In this document: positions 1 through 8,766 of the stretch, in pieces
Layout: every line of letters starts with the position of its first letter
Position numbering within the stretch: position 1 is the stretch's first letter
Assembly: GCF_001936615.1 (NCBI RefSeq)
Contig: NZ_MLBF01000002.1
Location: 62,001-126,000, forward strand
Source of the DNA: Desulfosporosinus metallidurans
GTDB lineage: Bacteria; Bacillota; Desulfitobacteriia; Desulfitobacteriales; Desulfitobacteriaceae
Reading direction: 5' to 3'
DNA: 64,000 nt
Notes under the pieces: generated by a model
Told to the model about the DNA's origin: nothing
Database searches by the model: none
What the model saw: the letters and a program-made list of their open reading frames with translations, nothing else
Made by a program: the position numbers and the translations under genes

Positions 1-72
1 GTTTACTGCGCGATGAGTTTCTCGCCTTACATGGAAAATAATAGGGTTGCTAAAATCAAAACTAAAGAGTAA
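1..72 (+). other. possible 3' end of an upstream gene
   Basis: Two plus-strand frames are open from the left edge: frame 1 runs to a TAA at 70-72 and frame 3 to a TAA at 39-41. Either could be the tail of a gene lying left of the window. The remaining sequence is too short to identify a family, and neither frame shows a recognisable motif. It may also be plain non-coding DNA before the riboswitch. Confidence 0.2.
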
Positions 73-102
73 ACTATAAACTAATTTAATAAACTGCAAT
101 AA

Positions 103-208
103 TCCTCTGGGGTTGGGTGAAATTCCCTACCGGCGGTAAAGCCCGCGAGCCTTTTGGCAGACCCGGTGTCATTCCGGGGCCGACAGTAAAGTCTGGATGA
201 GAAGAGGA
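103..208 (+). promoter_or_regulatory. FMN riboswitch (RFN element)
   Basis: This is the conserved RFN aptamer. Its core blocks include GGGTGAAATTCCCTACCGGC, the later GCCGACAGTAAAGTCTGGAT, and a closing stem TCCTCT (103-108) with AGAGGA (203-208). It binds flavin mononucleotide and lies 144 bases before ribD at the head of the riboflavin operon. A hairpin with a T-run (261-290) sits between aptamer and gene, so transcription attenuation when FMN is plentiful is the expected mode. The aptamer is seen directly; the mode of control is inferred. Confidence 0.97.
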
Positions 209-219
209 ACACCAGGAAT

Positions 220-240
220 AAGCGTATGTGCGCTTTTTTT
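220..240 (+). terminator. short hairpin with T-run after the aptamer
   Basis: A 5-bp stem AAGCG (220-224) with CGCTT (231-235) is followed directly by a run of T. The stem is short. It may be part of the riboswitch expression platform rather than an independent terminator. Confidence 0.35.
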
Positions 241-260
241 GAGCTGTGACTTTTTGACCC

Positions 261-290
261 AACACCTAGAGAAAAACGGGTGTTTTTTTA
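261..290 (+). terminator. riboswitch-controlled terminator of the rib leader
   Basis: AACACC (261-266) pairs with GGTGTT (279-284) and is followed by seven T. It lies 50 bases after the FMN aptamer and 60 bases before ribD, the usual place for the terminator arm of an FMN riboswitch. Confidence 0.7.
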
Positions 291-351
291 TTTTCTATTT
301 TTACGGTTTTTGGGAGACACTAACTCCTAATTTCTAAGAAAGGAAATTTAC

Positions 352-1458
352 ATGCACGAATCAAGTTCTTCTAATTTCAACGATGAAAAATATATGAGAA
401 GAGCACTTGAGTTGGCGGAAAAGGCAAGGGGCAGAACGAGTCCGAATCCTCTAGTGGGGTGTGTTATCGTCAACGATGAACAGGTCGTCGGAGAAGGGTA
501 TCACCTAAAGGCAGGGACTCCTCACGCGGAAGTGCACGCTCTGGCAGCTGCCGGAGATTTGGCACGCGGTGCCACGGCTTATGTGACCTTGGAACCATGT
601 TCGCATTTTGGCCGCACACCACCTTGTTCCGACGCTCTGATAAGTGCCGAAATCAAACGAGTTGTCGTGGCCATGAAAGATCCCAATCCACTTGTCGCCG
701 GTCGAGGTATAGACCGCTTGCGTAAATCCGGAATTCAGGTAGACGTGGGTCTTTTGTTACCAGAAGCCTCTACCATGAATGAAGTCTTTATTAAGGCAAT
801 TACCACAGAATTACCCTTTGTTGTTTATAAAACAGCAATGACCTTGGATGGCAAAATTGCTACTGAGACGGGAAATTCCCGTTGGGTTAGTAATGAAGAG
901 TCACGGCATTATGCCCATCAACTACGTGATCGCTATGATGTCATCCTAGTCGGCAGTGAAACAGTCATCCAGGATAACCCTGCCCTCACCTGTCGTCTTC
1001 CCGTTGGAAAAGACCCGATTCGGCTCGTTGTAGACGGACAGTTACGCCTTCCTGAGAACGCTCAAGTGCTTACTGCCTCAGCACACAGTCCCTGTATCAT
1101 TGCCACCACCCAAGCAGCCTCGGCTGTCAAGGTTGAACGTCTCAAAAGATTGGACCAAGTCGAAATCTGGCAGTATAACTCGCCACGACATGTTCCACTG
1201 GAAAAGCTGTTGCGGGATCTTGTTTGTCGCGGTTGGACAAGTGTCTTACTAGAAGGGGGCGGTGGACTGGCAGGCTCACTCATCCAAGAGCAGTTGGTTG
1301 ACAAACTCGACCTTTTCATTGCGCCCAAGCTAGTGGGAGGAAATGGTCCTTCTCCCCTTTCTGGTTTACATGTCAAGTCTATGTCAGAAGCCAAAGCACT
1401 TCAAAATCTTCAAATTGATATGGAAACTGGCGATCTTCATGTTACAGGTTATCTATGA
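352..1458 (+). CDS. ribD: bifunctional diaminohydroxyphosphoribosylaminopyrimidine deaminase / 5-amino-6-(5-phosphoribosylamino)uracil reductase
   Basis: RibD carries out the second and third steps of riboflavin synthesis: deamination of the pyrimidine, then NADPH-dependent reduction of the ribosyl chain. The N-terminal cytidine-deaminase-like domain shows the zinc site, HAE at residues 58-60 and PCSHFGRTPPC at 82-92. The reductase domain starts near residue 155 with YKTAMTLDGKIA. At 368 residues the protein is full length. The ATG follows AAGAAAGGAAATTTAC. It is the first gene of the riboswitch-controlled rib operon, and ribE starts 55 bases later. Confidence 0.97.
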   Translation: MHESSSSNFNDEKYMRRALELAEKARGRTSPNPLVGCVIVNDEQVVGEGYHLKAGTPHAEVHALAAAGDLARGATAYVTLEPCSHFGRTPPCSDALISAEIKRVVVAMKDPNPLVAGRGIDRLRKSGIQVDVGLLLPEASTMNEVFIKAITTELPFVVYKTAMTLDGKIATETGNSRWVSNEESRHYAHQLRDRYDVILVGSETVIQDNPALTCRLPVGKDPIRLVVDGQLRLPENAQVLTASAHSPCIIATTQAASAVKVERLKRLDQVEIWQYNSPRHVPLEKLLRDLVCRGWTSVLLEGGGGLAGSLIQEQLVDKLDLFIAPKLVGGNGPSPLSGLHVKSMSEAKALQNLQIDMETGDLHVTGYL

Positions 1459-1513
1459 TTATTGGATTTTAACTAAACAAAACTATGCAGGATGCCTTTG
1501 GGAGGGAATATAA

Positions 1514-2167
1514 GTGTTTACCGGAATTGTAGAAGAACTTGGCATCGTTCGAACTCTTCGTCTTTTGCCCGAATCGGGGCAGCTCACTCTCGAAGGAAGA
1601 AAGGTCCTTGATGAAACTCAAATCGGAGATAGCATCGCCATCAACGGAGTCTGCTTAACCGTCATTCGAAAAAGCGAACGTGAATTCACCGTGGATGTCA
1701 TGGCCGAAACCTTGGCAAAGACGAATCTAGCTGAACTTAAAGGCGGGAGCCGTGTTAACTTAGAACGAGCCTTACAACTCCAAACCCGATTAGGGGGACA
1801 TTTGGTCAGTGGACATGTCGACGGGGTCGGCTATATTCGCCAGATTACCCCTTGGGGCATCGCACAAGTCTACGAAATCGGCGCCCCTCCTGCCCTTCTT
1901 TCCTCTATGTTGCCAAAGGGATCGATTGCAATCGACGGAATTTCTCTGACGATCATTGATGTGGAAGCTGATTATTTTACGGTCTCCCTAATTCCCCATA
2001 CATTTAAAGAAACTACGCTGGGATTAAAGGGGATTGGCGCAAGCGTCAACTTGGAAACGGACCTCATTGGCAAATATGTAGCTCGTTTTATGGGGCTAAA
2101 CGCAGCATCTGGAAAAACTAAGCAGAATCTTTCTCTTGGTTTCTTGGCTGAACACGGATTTATTTGA
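1514..2167 (+). CDS. ribE: riboflavin synthase alpha chain
   Basis: This enzyme dismutates two molecules of 6,7-dimethyl-8-ribityllumazine to riboflavin and the pyrimidine. The 217 residues hold two lumazine-binding barrels. The family N-terminus MFTGIVEELG is intact, and the repeat signature appears twice (GDSIAINGVCLTV at 38-50 and KGSIAIDGISLTI further on). GHLVSGHVDGVG lies at 95-106. The start is GTG, preceded by GGGAGGG. It is the second gene of the rib operon, 45 bases before ribBA. Confidence 0.96.
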   Translation: MFTGIVEELGIVRTLRLLPESGQLTLEGRKVLDETQIGDSIAINGVCLTVIRKSEREFTVDVMAETLAKTNLAELKGGSRVNLERALQLQTRLGGHLVSGHVDGVGYIRQITPWGIAQVYEIGAPPALLSSMLPKGSIAIDGISLTIIDVEADYFTVSLIPHTFKETTLGLKGIGASVNLETDLIGKYVARFMGLNAASGKTKQNLSLGFLAEHGFI

Positions 2168-2212
2168 TCTATTGGTCATAAATCGATTTAAGATTAAAGG
2201 AGTGAATGATAT

Positions 2213-3415
2213 ATGTCATTTAACACAGTTGAAGAAGCTTTGGAAGATATTAGACAAGGTAAAATGATTGTTATGGTGGATGATGAAGATCGCGAGAACG
2301 AGGGGGATCTTGTCATGGCCGCTGAAATGGCAACCCCAGAAGCCATTAATTTTATGGCAACCCATGGTCGTGGGCTCATATGCGTCCCTATGACTAAGGA
2401 TCGAATCCATGCCTTGCAACTTGAACCGATGGTCACTGAAAACACAGACCCCCATGGGACTGCCTTTACGGTAAGTGTTGATTCTGTAGAAAGTTCGACT
2501 GGGATCTCCGCTTTTGAACGTGCGGCAACCGTCAAAATCCTAGCGAACCCTCACAGTGAACCGACAGAATTGCACCGTCCAGGACATATCTTTCCACTTC
2601 AAGCCCGCGAAGGTGGAGTTTTAGTTCGTGCAGGACACACGGAAGGTTCTGTAGATTTAGCGCGCCTTGCTGGGCTTCAGCCGGCAGGGTTGATTTGCGA
2701 GATTATGAACGCAGACGGAACTATGGCGAGAGTACCCGATTTGTTACTTTTTGTTGAAAAACACAATCTTAAAATTATTACTCTTAAAGATCTTATCAGT
2801 TATCGACGCCAATCGGAAAAACTTATTGAAAGAGTTGACAGCATCAATCTTCCTACTGGTTTTGGCGACTTTCGAGCCGTCGGTTATCTCAGCATTCTTG
2901 ATCGGGAAGAACACATAGCGTTAGTTAAAGGTACGGTTGACGATGGGAATCCAGTGCTCGTCCGGGTTCACTCGGAATGTCTCACTGGGGATGTTTTTCA
3001 TTCCTTACGCTGCGACTGTGGAGACCAACTTACTGCCGCACTAGAAGAAATCGAACGTGAAGGACGCGGTGTTTTACTCTATATGCGTCAAGAAGGCCGG
3101 GGAATTGGGTTATTGAATAAACTTAGGGCCTATAAGCTTCAAGAAGAGGGCAAAGACACAGTAGAAGCTAATCTAGCTTTGGGATTTCCGGAAGATCTGC
3201 GTGACTATGGTGTTGGCGCTCAGATTTTGGCCGATCTCGGGATTTCAAAAGTACGTTTAATGACCAATAATCCACGAAAAATAGTAGGCCTCGAAGGCTA
3301 TGGCTTGAACGTTGTGGAACGAGTTCCGGTAGAGATACCGTCCAAACCGGAAAACTCCAAATATCTTTGCACGAAAAAGCTGAAAATGGGGCATTATTTA
3401 ACAAGCGTTCACTAA
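2213..3415 (+). CDS. ribBA: bifunctional 3,4-dihydroxy-2-butanone-4-phosphate synthase / GTP cyclohydrolase II
   Basis: The fusion supplies both precursors of the lumazine ring. The N-terminal half makes dihydroxybutanone phosphate from ribulose 5-phosphate and carries the acidic metal-binding loop [10 protein letters not shown] at 23-32. The C-terminal half opens GTP; its zinc cysteines are Cys256, Cys267 and Cys269 (HSECLTG then RCDCGDQL), followed by a nucleotide-binding stretch [11 protein letters not shown]. At 400 residues this is the normal length for the fused form. AAAGGAGTGAATGATAT precedes the ATG. Confidence 0.97.
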   Translation: MSFNTVEEALEDIRQGKMIVMVDDEDRENEGDLVMAAEMATPEAINFMATHGRGLICVPMTKDRIHALQLEPMVTENTDPHGTAFTVSVDSVESSTGISAFERAATVKILANPHSEPTELHRPGHIFPLQAREGGVLVRAGHTEGSVDLARLAGLQPAGLICEIMNADGTMARVPDLLLFVEKHNLKIITLKDLISYRRQSEKLIERVDSINLPTGFGDFRAVGYLSILDREEHIALVKGTVDDGNPVLVRVHSECLTGDVFHSLRCDCGDQLTAALEEIEREGRGVLLYMRQEGRGIGLLNKLRAYKLQEEGKDTVEANLALGFPEDLRDYGVGAQILADLGISKVRLMTNNPRKIVGLEGYGLNVVERVPVEIPSKPENSKYLCTKKLKMGHYLTSVH

Positions 3416-3453
3416 AAAACATTTTACTCACCTCAAGAAAGGATGTTTGATTG

Positions 3454-3915
3454 ATGAAAACGTATGAAGGAAATTTAGTAGCTCAAGGACTTAAGATTGG
3501 AATTATTGCCGCACGTTTTAATGAATTTATCACAAGTAAACTAGTCGGAGGCTCAATTGATGCATTACGTCGACATGGAGTTCTTGAAGACGATATTGAA
3601 TTAGTCTGGGTCCCAGGTGCCTTTGAAATTCCTCTTGTAGCCCAAAAAATGGCGAATTCTAAACGCTACGATGCAGTCATTTGTCTTGGTGCTGTTATTC
3701 GCGGTGCCACTCCTCATTTTGATCTTGTCAGCAATGAGGTCAGCAAGGGAATCGCCCAAGTGGGCCTAAATACCGGAGTTCCTGTAATTTTCGGTGTCTT
3801 AGCCACCGATAGTATAGAACAAGCGATTGAACGAGCAGGAACAAAAGCAGGAAATAAAGGCTTTGATGCTGCAATGACAGCCATCGAAACAGCAAATTTG
3901 CTCAAATCCTTTTAA
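3454..3915 (+). CDS. ribH: 6,7-dimethyl-8-ribityllumazine synthase
   Basis: RibH condenses the pyrimidine with dihydroxybutanone phosphate to form lumazine, and normally assembles as an icosahedral shell. Family motifs are clear: an N-terminal [18 protein letters not shown], the PGAFEIPL loop, and [14 protein letters not shown] with the catalytic His. A TTG at 3451 lies in frame, but the ATG at 3454 has the better distance from AAGAAAGGA. It is the last gene of the rib operon. About 140 bases separate it from the next gene. Confidence 0.97.
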   Translation: MKTYEGNLVAQGLKIGIIAARFNEFITSKLVGGSIDALRRHGVLEDDIELVWVPGAFEIPLVAQKMANSKRYDAVICLGAVIRGATPHFDLVSNEVSKGIAQVGLNTGVPVIFGVLATDSIEQAIERAGTKAGNKGFDAAMTAIETANLLKSF

Positions 3916-3980
3916 ACGTTATTTGTACGTGATAGCATTTTATGCTGTAAGGATGTGGAATATTGTCCACAAAGTAATCG

Positions 3981-4009
3981 TTGTCAAAATGCATAATCTT
4001 TATTAGACT
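3981..4009 (+). promoter_or_regulatory. candidate promoter for the SigH-like gene
   Basis: TTGTCA (3981-3986), a 17-base spacer and TAGACT (4004-4009) lie 44 bases before the ATG at 4054. The -35 is good and the -10 matches four of six positions. A small hairpin TGTGGA/TCCACA lies just upstream and may end the rib transcript weakly. Confidence 0.4.
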
Positions 4010-4053
4010 TATAAAGATAGTTATGTCTATATTTTGGCAAGGAGTTGAGCGCC

Positions 4054-4674
4054 ATGACTTCCAACATTAGCGCATTGGATAAGGAAACGACCATGCTTGA
4101 AGCAGCGCGCTCAGGCAATGAAGAAGCATTGAATGAGATTATCCAACACTATGAACCAGAGGTCCGTATGATAGCGTGTAAATATTTCTTGCCTCGAGCA
4201 GATTATGAGGATCTGATTCAAGAGGGGCGAATTGCGATTTATAGAGCTGTATTATCTTATGACACAAATTTAGATATCCCTTTTCTTCATTTTTTAAGAA
4301 TGGTCATTAAACGCAAACTCATAGATAGTATACGTAAATACACGCGTCAAAAACACTCCAACCTTAATGAAGCTTACTCCCTAAATAATGCGATTTCAGA
4401 GTCAGAGGATACCAGTTTTTTAGAACTTTTACCCAACGTCGAAGATCCTGCATCAATGGTAATCGCTAATGATGAAGCCCATTCAATGATTCAAGCTTTA
4501 AATAAGGACTTGTCAAATCTAGAACGCCTGGTATTTGAACATTATTTCATTCAAGGGTTCAAACAACGTGAAGTATCTGAACACTTAGGACTTCATCCAA
4601 AGTCTTTAGACAACGCGATCCAACGCATTAGGCGTAAAACAGAACTTTATCGATCACGCCAAATTGCAGGTTAG
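4054..4674 (+). CDS. RNA polymerase sigma factor, SigH (Spo0H)-like
   Basis: This is a 206-residue sigma-70 family factor of the SigH type. The region 2 core DYEDLIQEGRIAIYRAV and a basic stretch RKYTRQKHSNLNE resemble SigH of Bacillus. The C-terminal region 4 helix-turn-helix (QREVSEHLGLHPKSLDNAIQ, with RIRRK just after) matches the SigH pattern. A TTG at 4045 is in frame, but the ATG at 4054 follows AAGGAG at 9 bases. The genuine spo0H usually lies beside secE/nusG, so this may be a paralogue. A membrane-anchored protein follows 37 bases later and may be co-transcribed. Confidence 0.85.
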   Translation: MTSNISALDKETTMLEAARSGNEEALNEIIQHYEPEVRMIACKYFLPRADYEDLIQEGRIAIYRAVLSYDTNLDIPFLHFLRMVIKRKLIDSIRKYTRQKHSNLNEAYSLNNAISESEDTSFLELLPNVEDPASMVIANDEAHSMIQALNKDLSNLERLVFEHYFIQGFKQREVSEHLGLHPKSLDNAIQRIRRKTELYRSRQIAG

Positions 4675-4711
4675 ATGGTAGCCTATATTCACGGGCTAAA
4701 GGAGGGTAACG

Positions 4712-5242
4712 ATGCCTTCGTTTTCTGCCGTTATTTTTTCCTGGCGAATGCGCTTTACGAGGTTGAAAGGGCATAAAATAACCCTTAGTTTAAGTGTTTT
4801 GTTGGTTGTTGCCGCCATTATTTTCGGACCTCCTATTTACCAAGAAAGTTGGCTTGATCCTTTCAAAACGCTTAATGTCCCTAACAGAGAGCTTAGGCCT
4901 CATGCAATTACGATGCTGGGTATGTTGAATAGTGATGATCCATTTCATCCTTATTACTATACTAACAAAGGAAAAATCCAGGAGTTGATGCGTAACTTAC
5001 AGCGTGCGACTCCTCTAACTTCATCAGAACAAGCCTTAGTCTCTCTGGAAAATCAAAAAGTACAATATGTTACTTTACATCGCATACCCTCCAATTATCA
5101 TGCAGAAGAAGATTTTGCACTTCAGTATTATACAGAAAAGGGCATTGTTCGTTTTGGACAACAACTCTTTAGGATTAATGAAGCTACAATCTATTCCTTT
5201 ACTAAAATTAACGATGATCGAATTTCAGGTTGGTGGAAATAA
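4712..5242 (+). CDS. conserved hypothetical protein with one N-terminal membrane segment
   Basis: I do not recognise this 176-residue protein. A basic N-terminus is followed by one hydrophobic segment (about residues 22-45, SLSVLLVVAAIIFGPPI). The rest is hydrophilic and lies outside the membrane if the positive-inside rule holds. AAAGGAGGGTAACG precedes the ATG. Its closeness to the SigH-like gene suggests a shared transcript, and a possible anti-sigma or sporulation role is only a guess. It ends at a perfect palindromic terminator. Confidence 0.75.
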   Translation: MPSFSAVIFSWRMRFTRLKGHKITLSLSVLLVVAAIIFGPPIYQESWLDPFKTLNVPNRELRPHAITMLGMLNSDDPFHPYYYTNKGKIQELMRNLQRATPLTSSEQALVSLENQKVQYVTLHRIPSNYHAEEDFALQYYTEKGIVRFGQQLFRINEATIYSFTKINDDRISGWWK

Positions 5243-5274
5243 AGAAACCGGGAACAATTGTTCCCGGTTTCTTT
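5241..5274. terminator. bidirectional terminator, perfect 34-base palindrome
   Basis: The sequence is fully self-complementary (17-base half sites, each AAAGAAACCGGGAACAA), with an A-run on one flank and a T-run on the other. It lies between convergent genes, the plus-strand gene ending at 5242 and the minus-strand coat-like gene ending at 5295, and can serve both. Confidence 0.9.
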
Positions 5275-5294
5275 AACGTAGCATTGCTTATTAC

Positions 5295-5492
5295 TTAGGC
5301 AATGCCACCACTTTGATTAATCAACTTGCTGACTTTACTATGGGCATTGGTCGCTTCGTTAGCTAACCGTAAGTAGATCTGTCTCAGGTCACCATGATGT
5401 GCACGAGTGGCCAATGTCATATATCCCATTGCAGCACTCGCAGCGTCTTTTTCATAATCATAGAGCATATCCAAGTCCGTAAATTGACTCAT
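5295..5492 (-). CDS. small spore coat-like protein (CotF-type helical)
   Basis: The 65-residue product is helical and alanine-rich, with the pattern LYDYEKDAASAAMGYMTLAT seen in short coat/ferritin-like proteins of spore-forming clostridia. AAAGGGGGCTTCTGAAA precedes the ATG. It lies 17 bases downstream of another short protein of similar style, so the two probably form one transcript ending at 5274. Assignment to the spore coat is by resemblance only. The protein is much shorter than CotF itself. Confidence 0.7.
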   Translation of the reverse strand: MSQFTDLDMLYDYEKDAASAAMGYMTLATRAHHGDLRQIYLRLANEATNAHSKVSKLINQSGGIA

Positions 5493-5509
5493 TTTCAGAA
5501 GCCCCCTTT

Positions 5510-5719
5510 CTATTGTAGATCGCTCATCCCTTTGTTAAAATATCCTACAACGTCTTCTAATCCTTTGGCTTGTTCTTTAAAAAATCCTTTAACAGCAGGG
5601 TCTTTTGCCATTTCATTGTACATCTGGCATTTTTTCATGGCAGTTTCGCTTTCAATAATACTTCGGGTTATCATACCTTGGTCGAGGATTTTCTTCATTT
5701 CCGTCTCATTTAGTTGCAT
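5510..5719 (-). CDS. small spore coat-like protein (CotF family fragment type)
   Basis: This is a 69-residue helical protein containing MKKCQMYNEMAKDPAVKGFF and a C-terminal EDVVGYFNKGMSDL, typical of the CotF-related mini-proteins of Peptococcaceae. AAAAAAGGAGGGACTTAAA precedes the ATG. It is first in a two-gene unit with the 65-residue protein at 5295-5492. I infer a spore or dormancy role from family resemblance; no enzyme motif is seen. Confidence 0.7.
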   Translation of the reverse strand: MQLNETEMKKILDQGMITRSIIESETAMKKCQMYNEMAKDPAVKGFFKEQAKGLEDVVGYFNKGMSDLQ

Positions 5720-5772
5720 TTTAAGTCCCTCCTTTTTTAAAAGCTATTCCAAATAACAGTTTCAGGATGTGC

Positions 5773-5803
5773 AAAAAGACCGCAAATTATGCACGGTCTT
5801 TTT
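5773..5803. terminator. terminator-like hairpin between divergent genes
   Basis: AAAAAGACCG (5773-5782) pairs with CGGTCTTTTT (5794-5803). It has the form of a two-way terminator, but no gene ends beside it: it lies 54 bases before the coat-like gene (minus) and 143 bases before the DivIVA gene (plus). It may end a short unseen transcript or insulate the two promoters. Confidence 0.55.
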
Positions 5804-5945
5804 ATTATTAGTATTCTAGATAAATTTGTAATCGTATTAATAAAAACAAACCACAAAGTACCATATTCTTGGGACGAATGGCACTACACGAAAAGCTTAG
5901 AAAATGATACATTATAATAAAGAGTGGAAAAGGAGGCTTTAGAAT

Positions 5946-6473
5946 TTGGAAACACCAGACTTTAAGCGAGTTATCCGTGGGTATGATTCGGAAGCTGTCG
6001 ATCAAGCGTGGGCAGAAATAGACCGTCAGTTTTCTGAAGCCAGTGCAGCGAACAAAGAACTGCGCTTACAAATTAACAGCTTGCGGGAACAGAACTCCGA
6101 ATGGGGAAATCGGCTCAAGTACTATGAAACGATTGAAATGGACCTAAGAGATGCCCTTCTGAGCGCCCAACGCATAGCTAATCAGGTGAAGGAAGAAGCC
6201 ACCAAACAGGCAGATGAGCTTATGCAATCTGCCCGTAGTGAAAGTGAAACTGTGCTTAGTGAAGCAAATCGTATTTCAGAATCAAAGGAACTTGAAGTAG
6301 AGACGATGCTGATCGAAAAACGGATGGAAATCATCCAAATTGACGAACAAATACAACGGTTAGCTGAACAGAAAACAGAACTTCAAACATTGATAAATCA
6401 GGCCATCGGTGATTTGAAAAAGGTCATGGGATTATTAGAGCCTTCAATAATCTCATCTGAAGAACCATCTTAA
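5946..6473 (+). CDS. DivIVA-domain coiled-coil protein
   Basis: The first 40 residues match the DivIVA lipid-binding N-terminus (PDFKRVIRGYDSEAVDQA, where the FxxxxRGYxxxxVD pattern is intact). The rest of the 175 residues is a long coiled coil rich in Glu, Gln and Ala. Such proteins mark curved membrane at poles and septa and recruit partners; the role here is not known. The start is TTG at 5946, strongly supported by AAAAGGAGG just before it. It is monocistronic by appearance. Confidence 0.88.
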   Translation: METPDFKRVIRGYDSEAVDQAWAEIDRQFSEASAANKELRLQINSLREQNSEWGNRLKYYETIEMDLRDALLSAQRIANQVKEEATKQADELMQSARSESETVLSEANRISESKELEVETMLIEKRMEIIQIDEQIQRLAEQKTELQTLINQAIGDLKKVMGLLEPSIISSEEPS

Positions 6474-6499
6474 AAAACTACAAATAAATAAAGATAGAT

Positions 6500-8272
6500 T
6501 CAAGAACGGCGGGTTAGTCCATACTCTTTCCAGCGTCGATCGACGAGATTCACAGTCGCTTCGTCCGGAAGTACTTCTCCAGGATAACCCGGTTTCATCC
6601 GGGCATCGATCAAAATCGGGCCATGGTATACTAAACTGTGCCGGTTCACCTCTGTTCTGGCATAAATATCATGTGCGGGGTCAAAACGAGTAAAGACCTG
6701 CCAGAGGAAACCAGTTGGATCTGAGGCAAGGGCTAGATCATCGACCAAAATAGCCAGGGGCCAATCCTTGAATAGTTCAGTTTGAAGATGGGGTAACAAG
6801 TTATTAGCAAGTTCAGGCACTTTATCAAACGAGGGTGCCTCTAGTATCAAACACCCTGCACAGAAAGATTTAAGCCCTTTAATGCCCGGGAGCGTCCCCC
6901 CTTCGATATGACGTGGCAAGTCTCGTTTGATAGTTCCTAACCCTAGCATTATGGCTTTGCTTCCATGATTGAGTCGCCGACCCGTGTAGTCTAAAGTATC
7001 CATTGAGGTTTCATTGAGAATTAGGAGGTCTGATTCCGGTTCAAAACGAGCCAAGACTGCTTCTAAGAGGGTTCTAAAATCTTGCAAGTCGAGTTGGACA
7101 TCAGTTAAGATTAAGAACTTTGTCAAAGTAAGCTGTCCTTCTCCCAAAATTCGAAAGGCGTGGGCCAAAGCTTCACGTTGATAACTCTCCCTTACTATAG
7201 CGGCAGCCAGCGCGTGAAAACCTGTTTCAGCATACGTCCAGAGCGCCTTAACCCCAGGCATGACCACTGGAAACATCGGAGAGAGCAAGGACTGCAAATA
7301 TTCACCAATAAAGTAATCTTCTTGACGGGGTTTCCCTACTACTGTAGCCGGGTAAATTGCATCCTGCCGATGGTAAACATTATGTACGTTGAAAACCGGG
7401 AAATCATGTGTTAGGGAGTAGTAGCCGTAATGATCCCCAAAAGGCCCTTCCGGCTTACGAATGTGAGCGGGCACTGTTCCACAGATGGCAAACTCTGCTT
7501 CGGCAATGAGGGCATGGGGATGGGTAGGAACCTGAACCCGAGTGAGTTTGTCCCCCATTAAAAAAGAAGTGAAGATAAGCTCAGGCAGCATTTCGGGTAG
7601 AGGAGCTATGGCGGAAAGAATCAGAGCCGGTGGCCCTCCTAAGAAAAGAGTCATGGGGAGGTCTTGTCCCAAGCGTTCTGCTTCATAATAATGAAAACCT
7701 CCACCTTTATGAATCTGCCAGTGTATTCCGGTCTGATTTGGGCCATGAATTTGAATACGATACATTCCTAAATTATGTTCTCTGGTCTCGGGGTGTTCTG
7801 TATAGACTAGGGGTAACGTGACAAAGGGACCACCATCTTCCGGCCAACCCGTAAGCACCGGGAGTTGTGTCAAGTCCACGGCCTGTTGCCTGACTTCAAG
7901 GACTGGAGCGGACTTTGAATTAACAGAGCGCAGCCCACTTTTCCCCAATGAAAGGATCCAGTCTTTTTCCTGCCAAAGTACGGAAGGTTTCGGAGGAAGC
8001 AAACGATGCAAGGCCGAGACCGCGCGTTGTACCGTCTCCTCAGGCTTTGGTCCGATTGCTAGATCAACACGCCGACGCGTTCCAAACAAATTGGTAACCA
8101 CCGGAAAGGTGCTTCCCTTAACACGCTTGAACAGCAGAGCAGGCCCTTCTTCCTCTATGACACGACGGTGAATTTCTGCTAACTCTAGATAGGGGTCAAC
8201 GTCTGCCTCAATCTCGACAATTTGCTTCTCTCGCTGGAGGGTTTCTATAAAATGACGTAAATTCGCATGCAT
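6500..8272 (-). CDS. UbiD-family decarboxylase (prenylated-FMN dependent)
   Basis: This 590-residue protein has UbiD features: an N-terminal LRHFIETLQREKQIVEIEAD, a central HWQIHKGGGFHYYEAERLGQ and the active-site loop PEGPFGDHYGYYS, the E-GPFG-D form as in E. coli UbiD. UbiD enzymes add or remove carboxyl groups on aromatic or unsaturated acids using prenyl-FMN. It is longer than E. coli UbiD (497). Candidate substrates are a menaquinone precursor or an aromatic acid. The LpdD-like gene 53 bases upstream, with its own promoter, argues for a gallate-decarboxylase-like two-part system. No ubiX is seen here. Confidence 0.9.
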   Translation of the reverse strand: MHANLRHFIETLQREKQIVEIEADVDPYLELAEIHRRVIEEEGPALLFKRVKGSTFPVVTNLFGTRRRVDLAIGPKPEETVQRAVSALHRLLPPKPSVLWQEKDWILSLGKSGLRSVNSKSAPVLEVRQQAVDLTQLPVLTGWPEDGGPFVTLPLVYTEHPETREHNLGMYRIQIHGPNQTGIHWQIHKGGGFHYYEAERLGQDLPMTLFLGGPPALILSAIAPLPEMLPELIFTSFLMGDKLTRVQVPTHPHALIAEAEFAICGTVPAHIRKPEGPFGDHYGYYSLTHDFPVFNVHNVYHRQDAIYPATVVGKPRQEDYFIGEYLQSLLSPMFPVVMPGVKALWTYAETGFHALAAAIVRESYQREALAHAFRILGEGQLTLTKFLILTDVQLDLQDFRTLLEAVLARFEPESDLLILNETSMDTLDYTGRRLNHGSKAIMLGLGTIKRDLPRHIEGGTLPGIKGLKSFCAGCLILEAPSFDKVPELANNLLPHLQTELFKDWPLAILVDDLALASDPTGFLWQVFTRFDPAHDIYARTEVNRHSLVYHGPILIDARMKPGYPGEVLPDEATVNLVDRRWKEYGLTRRS

Positions 8273-8325
8273 AATTTCACCTCTAAGTTAACTATTGTTA
8301 GTGGTTAAACCATAATTTTTCATGT

Positions 8326-8733
8326 TCAGGATAGAGCTAATGCAGCGACAGCGATTTGTGTTAGAGCATCGCAATAACCTACAATTTTACTCAATTCCTC
8401 TGGATCAAGGTGATCGGAGTGAATTCCTGCTGTTATGACTACCGGAATGCGAAGTTCGCGGGCCAACATTTCAGCTACCGTTCGAGCCACATTAACGTCT
8501 TTATGCCCTGGAACTGGCGTGATATAAACATCTGCGCTCCACCCCTTACCCCCCAGGCTTGGACGGGGAAGAGCAAGGACAACTCCGCCGACATGTGGCT
8601 TTTCACCGCCAGTCAGAAGCCCGTGAATCCCATTACCAGTATCCATAAGAGTCAATGTAATTTGACAACGTCCTTCCCCTTCTTGCCCTTGCCAAACAGG
8701 GAAACGCATCGATTCTTTTGCAGCCAAGTGCAT
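8326..8733 (-). CDS. LpdD-like prenyl-FMN chaperone / decarboxylase subunit D-like protein
   Basis: The 135-residue product carries GGEKPHVGGVVLALPRPSLG and later PVVITAGIHSDHLDPEEL. These agree well with my memory of LpdD, the small third component of lactobacillal gallate decarboxylase (GG-PHIGDV and TITAGIHVNQI). LpdD is thought to help UbiD-type enzymes with their prenylated flavin. The gene directly precedes the UbiD-family gene. AAAGAGAGGAA precedes the ATG. The family call is from recalled motifs, not a search. Confidence 0.75.
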   Translation of the reverse strand: MHLAAKESMRFPVWQGQEGEGRCQITLTLMDTGNGIHGLLTGGEKPHVGGVVLALPRPSLGGKGWSADVYITPVPGHKDVNVARTVAEMLARELRIPVVITAGIHSDHLDPEELSKIVGYCDALTQIAVAALALS

Positions 8734-8766
8734 TTCCTCTCTTTACCGTTATAACATTGCGTCTAC

